A stretch of DNA of 6,267 nt from Chloroflexota bacterium. Its GTDB lineage: Bacteria > Chloroflexota > UBA11872. The number at the start of each line of letters is the position of its first letter. The stretch's first letter is position 1. Positions 1 through 6,093 of this stretch are shown here, one piece after another. The stretch is from the NCBI GenBank assembly GCA_026707185.1, contig JAPOXI010000004.1, positions 1 to 6,267 of the forward strand, given 5' to 3'. The notes below the pieces were generated by a model. The model saw only the letters and a list, made by a program, of their open reading frames with translations, did not search any database and was not told the origin of the DNA. The position numbers and the translations under genes are program-made.

Positions 1-322
1 CGGACACGGCCACAGCCGGGTCCTGAATGACGGTATGGCTCTCGGCTAGCTCGACCGGCGCGAGGTCGTTTCCACCCAGTTCGCCGGCGTACACGCGATA
101 CCGCGCGGCGCCCAGGCGCGCCATGAAGTCGCGCTCGTCCCGACCCAGCCCGAACCGCCATCCCCCACCCGCGGTGTTGGAGCGCGCCACGAACAGCGCC
201 TCCTCGGCCCAGTCGGTACCGGCCCAGGCGCCAAAGGCTCGCCCGTTCCCATCCGGCGCCAGGTCGCAGGCGTAGGCGCCCTGCAGGACCGTAGGAATGT
301 CAGGCCTGTCGTCTGTCGACAT
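1..322 (-). CDS. Unrecognised protein, N-terminal 107 residues only (cut by the window edge)
   Basis: An open frame runs from an ATG at 322 down to the left edge with no stop, so the C-terminus is missing. An AGGAGA ribosome binding site (333-338 on the plus strand as TCTCCT) lies 10 bases before the ATG and supports this start. The protein begins MSTDDRPDIP and is rich in Gly, Ala, Trp and Asp, with short stretches such as GAWAGTDWAEEALFVAR and RYRVYAGELGG. There is no signal peptide or membrane segment, so it is probably cytoplasmic. I do not recognise the family. It lies 65 bases downstream of the Fic gene on the same strand and could be co-transcribed with it, although it has its own ribosome binding site. 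The reading frame and start are fairly secure; function is unknown. Confidence 0.6.
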   Translation of the reverse strand, partial: MSTDDRPDIPTVLQGAYACDLAPDGNGRAFGAWAGTDWAEEALFVARSNTAGGGWRFGLGRDERDFMARLGAARYRVYAGELGGNDLAPVELAESHTVIQDPAVAVS

Positions 323-387
323 TGCGTCTTGGTCTCCTGGCCGAACGGTGCTCGCTATCCGGCTTTCGCAGCGTAGCGCGGGGTTTA

Positions 388-1527
388 CTAGGCCTCGAAA
401 GGATCCGGGATAGGCTCGCGGTTACGGTAGATGGAAGCTTCCAGGCCTGTTAGGAGATCAGATGCGACGTAGTAGCGGCCACGCCGCTCACCTCGTGCCT
501 CCAGCAGGCCCGCCGCCGCCAGCGCCTGGAGATCGCGTCCGGCCACGACCTGGCTGACGTCGGCCAGTTCGCGGTATGCGGCATTGCCTACCCGAAAACC
601 TTGGGCAGCGTCGAACAGGGCCGGGACTGATCGCTCCGGCAGACGACGGTATTTGACCTCCTGCTCGAGCAGGTCCCAGCGACGCTCGGCCTCGGCTGCC
701 CGAAGCCGCAGAGTCTGGATCTGTTGGAAGTGGGCGGATAAGGCAAATCGCACCCACGGCCGCGCGTCGCGCTGCGGCTGCCAAGTGCCGCCGCCCACCT
801 CAGCCAACACCGCGTAGTAGGCGGCGGTGTTTCGTCCCAGGTACTCCTCAATACTGGCAAAGACCGGGGCGAGTACGCCGGCGCGCGCCAGCACAAGAGA
901 CTGCAGCGCACGAGCCATTCGGCCGTTGCCGTCGCGGAACGGGTGAATCATCACGAGATTCAGGTGCGCCATCGCCGCCCGAACCACAGCTGGTGTTCGG
1001 TCCTCGGGCCGGCCAAGCTCCGCGACCAGTTCGGACACCAGATTTGGTACGTCCAGTGCGTCGGGGGCCTCATACACGAGCGTCCCGCTGCGCTCGTCGC
1101 GCACGTAGACAGGTCCAGAGCGCCAGCGGCCCGGACTTGCGCGCAAGTCGTCTTTCGTCATCATGAAGTGCAGGCTTTTGAGCAGTGAGGCGTCGTAGGC
1201 AAAGCTGGGATCGTCCGCTAGCTGCAGGATGAACGTGAGGGCGTCTCGGTAACCCTGAATGGCGCACCAGACCTGGGGGGGCGTATCCAGCGGATTGGCG
1301 CCGCTGACGGCAGCCACGGCGTCGTCCAGCGTGACATGCAGGCCCTCAATGCTGTTGGAGCCTTGAATGGCCCGAGCGGCCGCCACGCGCCGCAGCAGCC
1401 GGCTCCAGCGCCGCTCGTCGGCGACTTGGCTTCGCAGCGCCGCACGCAACGCCTCAAGACGCGCGCAGACGCCGCGCTCCTGATCGTCAAGTGGAGGAGT
1501 CTTGAACAGCATGTCAATTAGTCGCAT
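388..1527 (-). CDS. Fic family protein (predicted AMP-transferase, class II autoinhibited)
   Basis: The 379-residue product carries the Fic core motif HPFRDGNGRMAR at residues 195-206, a match to HPFx[D/E]GNGRxxR. His195 is the expected catalytic base and the following loop binds the nucleotide phosphates. Fic proteins normally transfer AMP from ATP to a Ser, Thr or Tyr of a target protein, and many also remove it. An inhibitory motif of the (S/T)xxxE(G/N) type, SNSIEG, lies at residues 57-62 ahead of the Fic domain, which places it in the class with an N-terminal autoinhibitory helix. Glu61 would block ATP binding in the resting state. The last ~80 residues (about 295-370) look like a winged helix, with ELADVSQVVAGRDLQALAAAGLLE followed by a GRYY wing, as in many Fic/DUF4172-type proteins. 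ATG 1527 gives the longest frame. No Shine-Dalgarno sequence precedes it, and ATG 1512 (MLFK) is an alternative. No antitoxin gene is visible; the inhibition is built in. The target is unknown. Confidence 0.9.
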   Translation of the reverse strand: MRLIDMLFKTPPLDDQERGVCARLEALRAALRSQVADERRWSRLLRRVAAARAIQGSNSIEGLHVTLDDAVAAVSGANPLDTPPQVWCAIQGYRDALTFILQLADDPSFAYDASLLKSLHFMMTKDDLRASPGRWRSGPVYVRDERSGTLVYEAPDALDVPNLVSELVAELGRPEDRTPAVVRAAMAHLNLVMIHPFRDGNGRMARALQSLVLARAGVLAPVFASIEEYLGRNTAAYYAVLAEVGGGTWQPQRDARPWVRFALSAHFQQIQTLRLRAAEAERRWDLLEQEVKYRRLPERSVPALFDAAQGFRVGNAAYRELADVSQVVAGRDLQALAAAGLLEARGERRGRYYVASDLLTGLEASIYRNREPIPDPFEA

Positions 1528-1549
1528 TAAATGAAACTATGAGTCGTAT

Positions 1550-1558
1550 ATTATCACA
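1550..1558 (-). promoter_or_regulatory. Extended -10 promoter element for the Fic gene
   Basis: On the minus strand this reads TGTGATAAT, that is TGn followed by GATAAT, five of six matches to TATAAT. It would start transcription near 1543, about 15 bases before the Fic ATG. This short leader fits the absence of a ribosome binding site. The -35 position (about 1573-1578, ATTTAT on the minus strand) is weak, as is usual for extended -10 promoters. The element lies in an AT-rich island inside a GC-rich window. Confidence 0.45.
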
Positions 1559-1559
1559 C

Positions 1560-1575
1560 TATCTGGTATGAGATA
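1560..1575. promoter_or_regulatory. Possible operator dyad, TATCT-N6-AGATA
   Basis: TATCT at 1560-1564 and AGATA at 1571-1575 form a perfect 5-bp inverted repeat around six bases. It sits just upstream of the predicted -10 of the Fic gene, where a repressor site would be expected. The winged-helix C-terminus of the Fic protein makes self-regulation conceivable, but this is inference, and a 5-bp arm can occur by chance in AT-rich DNA. Confidence 0.25.
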
Positions 1576-1801
1576 AATGACTATTCGACACCGGGCAGTC
1601 ACGGCGTGAGTCCGCGAGCGGGTCGCTAGCGTTGCATCGTGGCTGACGATCTGCCTCCATGCGGGCGCGATGCGGACCGAGGGTCCAATCCATGCCGGTC
1701 GACATGAGCGGGCACCATGCCCCGGTGCGGTGTAACGTATTCGTGAAGACCATTCGGCGAGGCTGACGAATGGGTGGGCGACCACCCTCGGAAAACACAA
1801 C

Positions 1802-2887
1802 ATGACTCCCCGTCGCATTGGCATCCTGACCGCCGGTGGGGACAGTCCCGGATTGAATGCCGCCATCCGCGCGGTAGGCAAGTCAGCCATTGGGCGCTAT
1901 GGCATGCGGGTGGTGGGGATTCGCGATGGGTTTCGCGGCCTGGTGGAGAATCGGGTGGAGGAGCTGGACTCGGAGTCGCTGGCGGGGATTCTGACCCGCG
2001 GCGGGACGATCCTGGGCACCAGCCGCGACAAGCCGCACAAGCTGCGGGTGGGCGATCAGACGATCGACATGACGGCCCGCGTCTGCGAGAACTACGCCAA
2101 CCTTCACCTGGACGCCCTGGTCTGCCTGGGCGGGGGCGGCACGCACTCCAGTGCGCAGCGGCTGCTGGACGCCGGTCTCAACGTCATCACGCTGCCAAAG
2201 ACCATCGACAACGACATTGCGCATACCGACACCAGCATTGGCTTTGACACGGCGCTGTCGATCGCGACGGACGCCATCGACCGGCTGCACAGCACGGCCC
2301 ACAGTCACCACCGCATCATCGTGGTGCAGATCATGGGGCATAACGCGGGCTGGCTGACCTTGGGCGCGGGGCTGGCCAGCGGCGCGGACGTGGTGTTGAT
2401 CCCGGAACTGCCGTACGACGTGGAGTACGTGGCCGAGTCGATCCGCCAGCGGAGCATGGGCGGCCACGGGTTCAGCATTGTGGCCGTGGCGGAACGTGCA
2501 AAGCCAAAGAGTCCCGCGGATCTGGGGCTGACGGACGAGGCCTCAACCGGTGGGCTGGCGTTCGAGTTTGCCGGTCCCACCCTGGCTCTCACACATCGCC
2601 TGGAGTCGCTGACGCGATTGGAAGCTCGACTGACAATCCTGGGCCACGTGCAGCGCGGCGGGACGCCGACGGCCACCGATCGCACGCTGGCAACCCGGCT
2701 GGGAACGGCCGGCGCGGATGCGGTGGCCGACGGAGCCAGGGGCGTGATGGTGGCGGCGCGCGGCGAGGACACGGCGCTGGTGGACGTGGCGGATGTGGCC
2801 GGTCAGCGCAAGACCGTGCCGCTGGACCACCCGTGGATCCTGGCCGCGCGCGATACCGGCCTGTGCCTGGGTGCGCCGCTGGACTAG
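1802..2887 (+). CDS. pfkA: 6-phosphofructokinase, mixed ATP/PPi-type active site
   Basis: The 361-residue enzyme phosphorylates fructose 6-phosphate to fructose 1,6-bisphosphate in glycolysis, in the cytoplasm. The family motifs occur in order: GGDSPGLNA at residues 12-20 (nucleotide-binding loop), GGGGT at 110-114, PKTIDND at 132-138 with Asp136 matching the catalytic Asp127 of E. coli PfkA, Arg171 (E. coli Arg162, substrate binding across the subunit interface), MGHNAGW from 178, and LGHVQRGG with His282 and Arg285 (E. coli His249 and Arg252). Two positions are notable. The E. coli Asp103 equivalent, a magnesium ligand, is Gly112, and the E. coli Gly124 equivalent is Lys133, as in pyrophosphate-dependent enzymes. 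The Gly104 equivalent (Gly113) is kept, which usually allows ATP. The GGxGT/PKTIDND/MGxxAGW pattern recurs in a known clade, so the gene is probably intact, but the phosphoryl donor is uncertain. The ATG has only a weak upstream GGA as ribosome binding site. The gene ends in TAG. Confidence 0.92.
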   Translation: MTPRRIGILTAGGDSPGLNAAIRAVGKSAIGRYGMRVVGIRDGFRGLVENRVEELDSESLAGILTRGGTILGTSRDKPHKLRVGDQTIDMTARVCENYANLHLDALVCLGGGGTHSSAQRLLDAGLNVITLPKTIDNDIAHTDTSIGFDTALSIATDAIDRLHSTAHSHHRIIVVQIMGHNAGWLTLGAGLASGADVVLIPELPYDVEYVAESIRQRSMGGHGFSIVAVAERAKPKSPADLGLTDEASTGGLAFEFAGPTLALTHRLESLTRLEARLTILGHVQRGGTPTATDRTLATRLGTAGADAVADGARGVMVAARGEDTALVDVADVAGQRKTVPLDHPWILAARDTGLCLGAPLD

Positions 2888-3015
2888 GACCGGGCCACAG
2901 GGCTGCCCGCGCCTACCTGACCATCTGCTTGACTGAGACGCCGCAGCAGACCCTGCAAGGGCCGGAGTAGGCTCGGTTTGACGGTGGGCCGCCGAATCCA
3001 CTGAGGGAGTTACAG

Positions 3016-3744
3016 ATGCTGCGCCGAGCCTGGGTTTCACTGATCATCGCTGTTCTGACGCTGACGTCGGTAGTCGCCAGCGCCGGCGCATCAACGGATG
3101 AAGACGCCACCGCCGCCTCGTTGCGCACCCTCACGGTGACCGGCGACGGCGCGGCGTCCGCCGTCCCGGACATCGCGGACCTCGAGCTCGGGGTTCAGAC
3201 CATTCACGAAGACCCGAGCGTCGCCATCGTCGACAACACGACCGCGATGGCCGACGTGATTGAGACGCTGATCGATCTCGACATCGATGAGGACGATATC
3301 CAGACGCGGAGCTTCAATATGTGGGTCGAGCAGGTATACGGCCCCGATGGGCCAACCGGCGAATTCCTTTACCACGTGGTCAACCAGATCGTGGTGCGGG
3401 TTCGGGACCTGGACATGACCGGCGACGTGCTGGGCGCGGCGCTGGCGGCAGGCGCCAACAACGTCAGCGGCATCACCTTCGGCGTGGAAGACACGCAGGC
3501 GCTGGAAGAGGCGGCGCGCGACGCGGCTGTGGATAACGCCGTGGCGAAGGCCGAGCAGCTGGCGGAGCGCCTGGGAGTCACGGTTGGCAGCCCGCGGCAC
3601 GTCATCGAGACCTCGGGGGACTTCGCACCAGAGCGCATTGAGCGAGCGGTCGCGTTCGAATCAGCGGGAGCGAGCGTGCCGGTTTCCCCCGGCGACTTTA
3701 CGGTCCGCGTATCAGTGAACATCGTGTTCGACATCGAGCTGTAG
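3016..3744 (+). CDS. Secreted SIMPL-domain (DUF541) protein
   Basis: This 242-residue protein starts with a clear signal peptide: basic MLRR, a hydrophobic core to about residue 20, then an AxA-type cleavage site near ASAGAS (after residue 23 or 25). The mature part has the SIMPL/DUF541 pattern: an opening beta strand LTVTGDGAASAVPDIADLELGVQT, a helix with repeated Asp, the DIQTRSFNMWVEQVYGP segment, VVNQIVVRVRDLD, and a final strand pair ending VSVNIVFDIEL. The helix AARDAAVDNAVAKAEQLAERLGV is typical of the family. Members are exported periplasmic or surface proteins (for example E. coli YggE) with stress-related but poorly defined roles; no enzyme activity is established. A strong ribosome binding site GAGGGAG (3003-3009) lies 6 bases before the ATG and fixes the start. 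It follows the phosphofructokinase by 128 bases and is probably transcribed separately or as a loose pair. Confidence 0.88.
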   Translation: MLRRAWVSLIIAVLTLTSVVASAGASTDEDATAASLRTLTVTGDGAASAVPDIADLELGVQTIHEDPSVAIVDNTTAMADVIETLIDLDIDEDDIQTRSFNMWVEQVYGPDGPTGEFLYHVVNQIVVRVRDLDMTGDVLGAALAAGANNVSGITFGVEDTQALEEAARDAAVDNAVAKAEQLAERLGVTVGSPRHVIETSGDFAPERIERAVAFESAGASVPVSPGDFTVRVSVNIVFDIEL

Positions 3745-3815
3745 TCCCGGGGCGGCGGCGACCGCGTCGCGATTCAAGGGCGCTCGGTATCGTTATTTGG
3801 GCGGCGCCGTTCGAT

Positions 3816-3890
3816 GGCCCCGTAGCTCAGTGGATAGAGCGGTGGTTTCCTAAACCATGCGCCCCGGTTCGAGTCCGGGCGGGGCTACCA
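3816..3890 (+). tRNA. tRNA-Arg, anticodon CCU
   Basis: The 75-base sequence folds as a full cloverleaf. The acceptor stem GGCCCCG (3816-3822) pairs with CGGGGCT (3880-3886), the first pair being G-U. The D stem is GCTC/GAGC, and the anticodon stem GTGGT/ACCAT encloses TTCCTAA with anticodon CCT at 3849-3851, reading AGG. The variable loop is GCGC, and the T arm is CCCGG-TTCGAGT-CCGGG. The discriminator base is A and the CCA end is encoded at 3888-3890. AGG is a minor arginine codon in high-GC genomes. Confidence 0.97.
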
Positions 3891-3918
3891 CGCCGCGCTG
3901 GTCGGGACGCTGCGGGTT

Positions 3919-3933
3919 TCGGCGTGTCGCCGA
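3919..3933 (+). terminator. Weak hairpin downstream of the tRNA, no U-tract
   Basis: TCGGCG and CGCCGA form a perfect 6-bp stem with a TGT loop 28 bases after the tRNA 3' end. No run of T follows, so it is not a standard intrinsic terminator. It might instead limit transcription or mark the processed 3' trailer. Confidence 0.2.
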
Positions 3934-3993
3934 GCACCGCTGTCAATCTCCGGCATCATGCAGGCGTGCGCCGGCGACCGCGCGTTCCAGCTT

Positions 3994-3999
3994 GAGGAG
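3994..3999 (+). promoter_or_regulatory. Ribosome binding site deciding the dehydrogenase start
   Basis: GAGGAG lies six bases before ATG 4006. It selects this ATG over the in-frame upstream ATG at 3958, which would add 16 residues without resemblance to the Rossmann fold and lacks a comparable site. Confidence 0.8.
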
Positions 4000-4005
4000 C
4001 TGAGC

Positions 4006-4872
4006 ATGACCGTGAAGACCGTTGGCATCCTGAGTCCGGGGGAAATGGGCGCCGGCGTTGGCGGGGCCCTGCGGGCAAGCGGTCTTTCGGTACTCACCTG
4101 CCTTGCCGGACGCAGCCCCGCCTCACGTGACCGGGCCCAGGCCGCCGGAATCGAGGACGTCCCAGAACTGGGCACACTGGTCGAGCGCTGCGACCTGATC
4201 CTCTCGATCCTGGTGCCGGCGCGTGCCCGTGGCGTGGCGGCCGCCGTGGGCGAGGCGGCGCGAACGGCGGGCGATTCGACTGTCCTGGCCGACTGCAACG
4301 CCATCGCCCCGCAGACTGTGCTGGCCATGGAGACCGACCTGGCGGGCAGCGGCGTGACCCTGGTTGACGGCGGAATCGTTGGCGGACCGCCACGCAACGG
4401 GCAGGGACCCCGCGTCTACGCGTCAGGGTCATCGGCCCACCTGCTCGGCGAACTCGACGGCCGCGGGATCGACGTGGTGGACGTGGGCCCGGAGATTGGC
4501 AAGGCCTCGGCCGTCAAGATGTGCTACGCCGCCATGACCAAGGGCACCACCGCCCTGCGCACGGCGCTGCTGGTTGCCGCGCGGCGGCTGGACGTGTACG
4601 ACGACCTGATCGCTGAGATGGAGCACAGCCAGGCCGCCGCGCTGGCCGCCGCAACACAGGGCATGCGGCGACTGCCGAACGTGGCGTATCGCTGGATAGG
4701 CGAAATGGAAGAGATTGCCAGCACGTTTGCGCACGTGGGCGTCACTCCCGATTTCCACACCGGCGCGGCCCAGGTGTTCCGCGAAGTGGACGCCACATTT
4801 GAACGCGATGCCGATCTCTCCGACCTGGCCGACGCCGTGAACCGCTTGGCTGAGACCGGTGACTCGGGATAG
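4006..4872 (+). CDS. NAD(P)-dependent oxidoreductase, 6PGDH-like with DUF1932-type C-terminus
   Basis: From ATG 4006 the protein has 288 residues. The N-terminus VKTVGILSPGEMGAGVGGAL is a Rossmann fold whose glycine-rich loop has the SPGEMG variant, typical of the 6-phosphogluconate dehydrogenase-like proteins with a DUF1932 C-terminal domain. Further family marks are LILSILVPA near residue 66, the substrate loop DGGIVGGPPR at 121-130, and KASAVKMCYAAMTKGTTAL from 166, where Lys171 matches the usual catalytic lysine of beta-hydroxyacid dehydrogenases. The C-terminal half is helical. The family oxidises 2- or 3-hydroxyacid-like substrates with NAD(P); the actual substrate cannot be read from the sequence. 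The enzyme is cytoplasmic. The stop codon is TAG, and the next gene starts 75 bases downstream. The family call is strong, the substrate unknown. Confidence 0.9.
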   Translation: MTVKTVGILSPGEMGAGVGGALRASGLSVLTCLAGRSPASRDRAQAAGIEDVPELGTLVERCDLILSILVPARARGVAAAVGEAARTAGDSTVLADCNAIAPQTVLAMETDLAGSGVTLVDGGIVGGPPRNGQGPRVYASGSSAHLLGELDGRGIDVVDVGPEIGKASAVKMCYAAMTKGTTALRTALLVAARRLDVYDDLIAEMEHSQAAALAAATQGMRRLPNVAYRWIGEMEEIASTFAHVGVTPDFHTGAAQVFREVDATFERDADLSDLADAVNRLAETGDSG

Positions 4873-4908
4873 GACGCGGCGACTCGACCGGATCCGCCGC
4901 CCCGAAGC

Positions 4909-4914
4909 TATGCT
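4909..4914 (+). promoter_or_regulatory. Possible -10 box for the selenoprotein candidate
   Basis: TATGCT resembles TATAAT in four of six positions and would start transcription near 4921, about 27 bases before ATG 4948. A TCGACC at 4884-4889 could be the -35, but the 19-base spacing is long. This is a weak prediction. Confidence 0.25.
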
Positions 4915-4947
4915 GAGCGTGCCGACTGCCCGGGGACACGCTGACGG

Positions 4948-5547
4948 ATGCGTCTGAGCCACGTCGTCACGCTGACGCTGCGAATCCTGGCGCTTGCCCT
5001 GGTGGTTGGGATCGTTCCGCTCGTGGCCGCTTGCGGGGAATCGCAGGGCGGCTCTGGCGTGACGGATCCCGAGGTCAGCGGCGCCCGGCTGGCTGCCTTT
5101 GCCCGACCCACCCCGGACGCTGCCGCGGGTCAACCGGTGCCGGAGGTGCGCGGCACTGACTTCGACGGGACGGCCGTGTCGATCACCAACGACGGACGCA
5201 CCAAGGCTCTCGTCTTCCTCGCGCACTGGTGACCGCACTGCCAGGCCGAAGTACCTGTGGTACAGGCCTTGGTGGACGCCGGGGGCGTGCCAGACAACGT
5301 GGACATCTACGCGATCGCCACAGCTATTGACTCCGGGCGGGCGAATTACCCGCCGGAGGCCTGGCTGGAACGTGAAGGTTGGAGTTCGCCCGTCGTGGTG
5401 GACACCAAGGACGCGATTGCCAACGCTTACGGACTCGGGGGTTTTCCGTTCTGGGTATTCGTGAACTCTGACGGCACCACAGCGCTGCGCGTTGGCGGGC
5501 GGATTTCAGCCGACGAGTTGACCCTGGTCCTCCAGCACTTGCAGTAG
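4948..5547 (+). CDS. TlpA/ResA-like thioredoxin-fold lipoprotein with in-frame TGA at the active site (candidate selenoprotein)
   Basis: Read through the TGA at 5230-5232, the frame gives 199 residues. The N-terminus is a lipoprotein signal: MRLSHVVT, a hydrophobic core at residues 9-25, and lipobox VAAC with Cys29 as the lipidated residue. A linker rich in Gly, Ala and Pro follows. The domain begins near AGQPVPEVRGTDFDG, the usual opening of TlpA/AhpC-TSA-like thioredoxins. The strand KALVFLAHW leads to the active site TGA-Pro-His-Cys (residues 95-98), then QAEVP, as in the family's W-C-P-x-C-x-x-E-x-P. The fold continues with DIYAIA, SSPVVVDTKDAIANAYGL, the cis-proline loop GGFPFWVFV (Pro167) and a C-terminal GGRISADELTLVLQHL. 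The TGA replaces exactly the nucleophilic cysteine while Cys98, the resolving residue, is kept, so selenocysteine is the natural reading. The expected role is thiol-disulfide exchange on the outer face of the cytoplasmic membrane. The ribosome binding site (GGGGA, 4932-4936) is weak and 11 bases away. Alternatives are a nonsense mutation or a sequencing error. Confidence 0.82.
5230..5232 (+). other. In-frame TGA, predicted selenocysteine codon (residue 95)
   Basis: The codon follows TGG and precedes CCG CAC TGC, giving W-U-P-H-C. It occupies the first cysteine position of a thioredoxin CxxC motif, and both flanks carry family sequence in the same frame. It is the only in-frame TGA inside any gene of the window. 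Confidence 0.75.
5239..5274 (+). promoter_or_regulatory. Predicted bacterial SECIS stem-loop
   Basis: The lower stem pairs CCAGGCC (5241-5247) with GGCCTTGG (5265-5272), leaving one T bulged; G-U pairs can extend it to 5239/5274. An internal loop of GAA against A separates it from the upper stem GTACC (5251-5255) / GGTAC (5259-5263), closed by the loop TGT (5256-5258). The apical G at 5257 is 24 bases after the TGA. Known bacterial SECIS elements lie inside the coding region just after the UGA, have an apical loop about 16-37 bases away and carry a G at the start of the loop, where SelB binds. Two rare GTA valine codons (102 and 105) form both arms of the upper stem, which suggests selection on RNA shape. 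Confidence 0.65.
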
Positions 5548-5580
5548 TCGTCGCTCGTCGGCGAGGTCAAGCACCGCTTC

Positions 5581-5586
5581 TATAAT
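5581..5586 (+). promoter_or_regulatory. Perfect -10 box (TATAAT) upstream of the membrane protein gene
   Basis: TATAAT stands 34 bases after the stop of the selenoprotein candidate and would start transcription near 5593. No good -35 is seen 16-18 bases upstream. It suggests that the membrane protein gene has its own promoter in addition to any read-through. Confidence 0.45.
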
Positions 5587-5604
5587 CCTGCTTCGACGGC
5601 GTCC

Positions 5605-6051
5605 TTGACCTGGATCCGTCAAGCGCGAAAGGCGGTGACGGAAGTGGTACTACGAATCCTGGCGGGCTACCAAGTCTTGATGGCGTCCGCGGTCGGCATC
5701 CACTTCATCATCACCAGCCTCTACCACCCGGGCGGCGATGAGCCGTTCACGGCATGGCACGTGATGGACTGGTTCATGGCCGTCAGCGTCGTCATCGCGC
5801 TCGGGCTCAGCTTTGGACGCAAGCGCGCGCTGGATAGCGATCCCCATTGGCGGGACTACCTGGAAACGAACCTGACGTTCTATGGAGCGATTCTGCTGGC
5901 GCTCTGGTTCTTCTGGAACTGGTTCGGCGTCTTCAGCGGCCAGGACAGCGGCACGTTCTGGGGCTTCATCAACCCCCTGTTCGTGATCGTGGTCGGTTCG
6001 CTGGGCTGCCGCATGTGGAACCGCCTGGCAGCCTTGCGCCGGTCGTCGTAA
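5605..6051 (+). CDS. Four-helix integral membrane protein of unknown function
   Basis: The frame from TTG 5605 encodes 148 residues with four likely transmembrane segments: about 18-40 (ILAGYQVLMASAVGIHFII), 52-70 (HVMDWFMAVSVVIALGLSFG), 89-110 (LTFYGAILLALWFFWNWFGVF) and 117-135 (FWGFINPLFVIVVGSLGC). A short basic N-terminus (RQARKAV) and a basic tail (RLAALRRSS) favour both ends in the cytoplasm. The loop between helices 2 and 3 is charged (RKRALDSDPHWRDYLE), and aromatic residues are abundant. I do not recognise the family. The start is uncertain: no Shine-Dalgarno precedes TTG 5605, and AAAGG at 5628-5632 could serve GTG 5644, which would still keep all four helices. It follows the thioredoxin-like gene by 57 bases, so a shared envelope role is possible but unproven. 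It ends in TAA. Confidence 0.75.
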   Translation: MTWIRQARKAVTEVVLRILAGYQVLMASAVGIHFIITSLYHPGGDEPFTAWHVMDWFMAVSVVIALGLSFGRKRALDSDPHWRDYLETNLTFYGAILLALWFFWNWFGVFSGQDSGTFWGFINPLFVIVVGSLGCRMWNRLAALRRSS

Positions 6052-6067
6052 GCCCAAGCCCACGGGC

Positions 6068-6079
6068 CGCGAATTCGCG
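6068..6079. repeat. Perfect 12-bp palindrome CGCGAATTCGCG
   Basis: This is a complete self-complementary dodecamer, 17 bases after the membrane protein stop. It could be a protein binding site or part of a structured 3' end, but a chance origin is possible. It has no extended arms. Confidence 0.5.
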
Positions 6080-6093
6080 AAGGCTGGGCGCCG

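Noticed and set aside
1883..2467. Minus-strand open frame of 194 codons inside the phosphofructokinase gene
   Set aside because: It is fully opposite a gene with unmistakable PFK motifs, and it has no recognisable domain of its own.
3758..3770. GCGAC-CGC-GTCGC hairpin after the SIMPL gene as a terminator
   Set aside because: The stem is only five base pairs and no T-run follows. Such short repeats are frequent by chance in GC-rich spacers.
3816..3890. tRNA as an integration (att) site of a mobile element
   Set aside because: No integrase, repeated tRNA 3' end or change in gene character is seen on either side within the window.
5230..5232. TGA read as tryptophan or as a general sense codon
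   Set aside because: The family residue at this position is Cys, tryptophan is TGG everywhere in the window, and no other gene contains an in-frame TGA.
4429..5238. Long minus-strand open frame (269 codons) opposite the dehydrogenase and the selenoprotein candidate
   Set aside because: It overlaps two plus-strand genes with clear family motifs and one with a strong ribosome binding site. Its sequence shows no recognisable domain and has the His/Arg/Gly-rich look of antisense to high-GC coding DNA.
5251..5263. The GTACC-TGT-GGTAC hairpin as a transcription terminator
   Set aside because: It lies inside a conserved coding frame, and no T-run follows. Its spacing to the TGA fits a SECIS better.
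5257..5547. A separate 96-residue protein starting at GTG 5257
   Set aside because: It would lack the first strand and active site of a thioredoxin fold and has no ribosome binding site. Its sequence continues the upstream frame exactly through the TGA.
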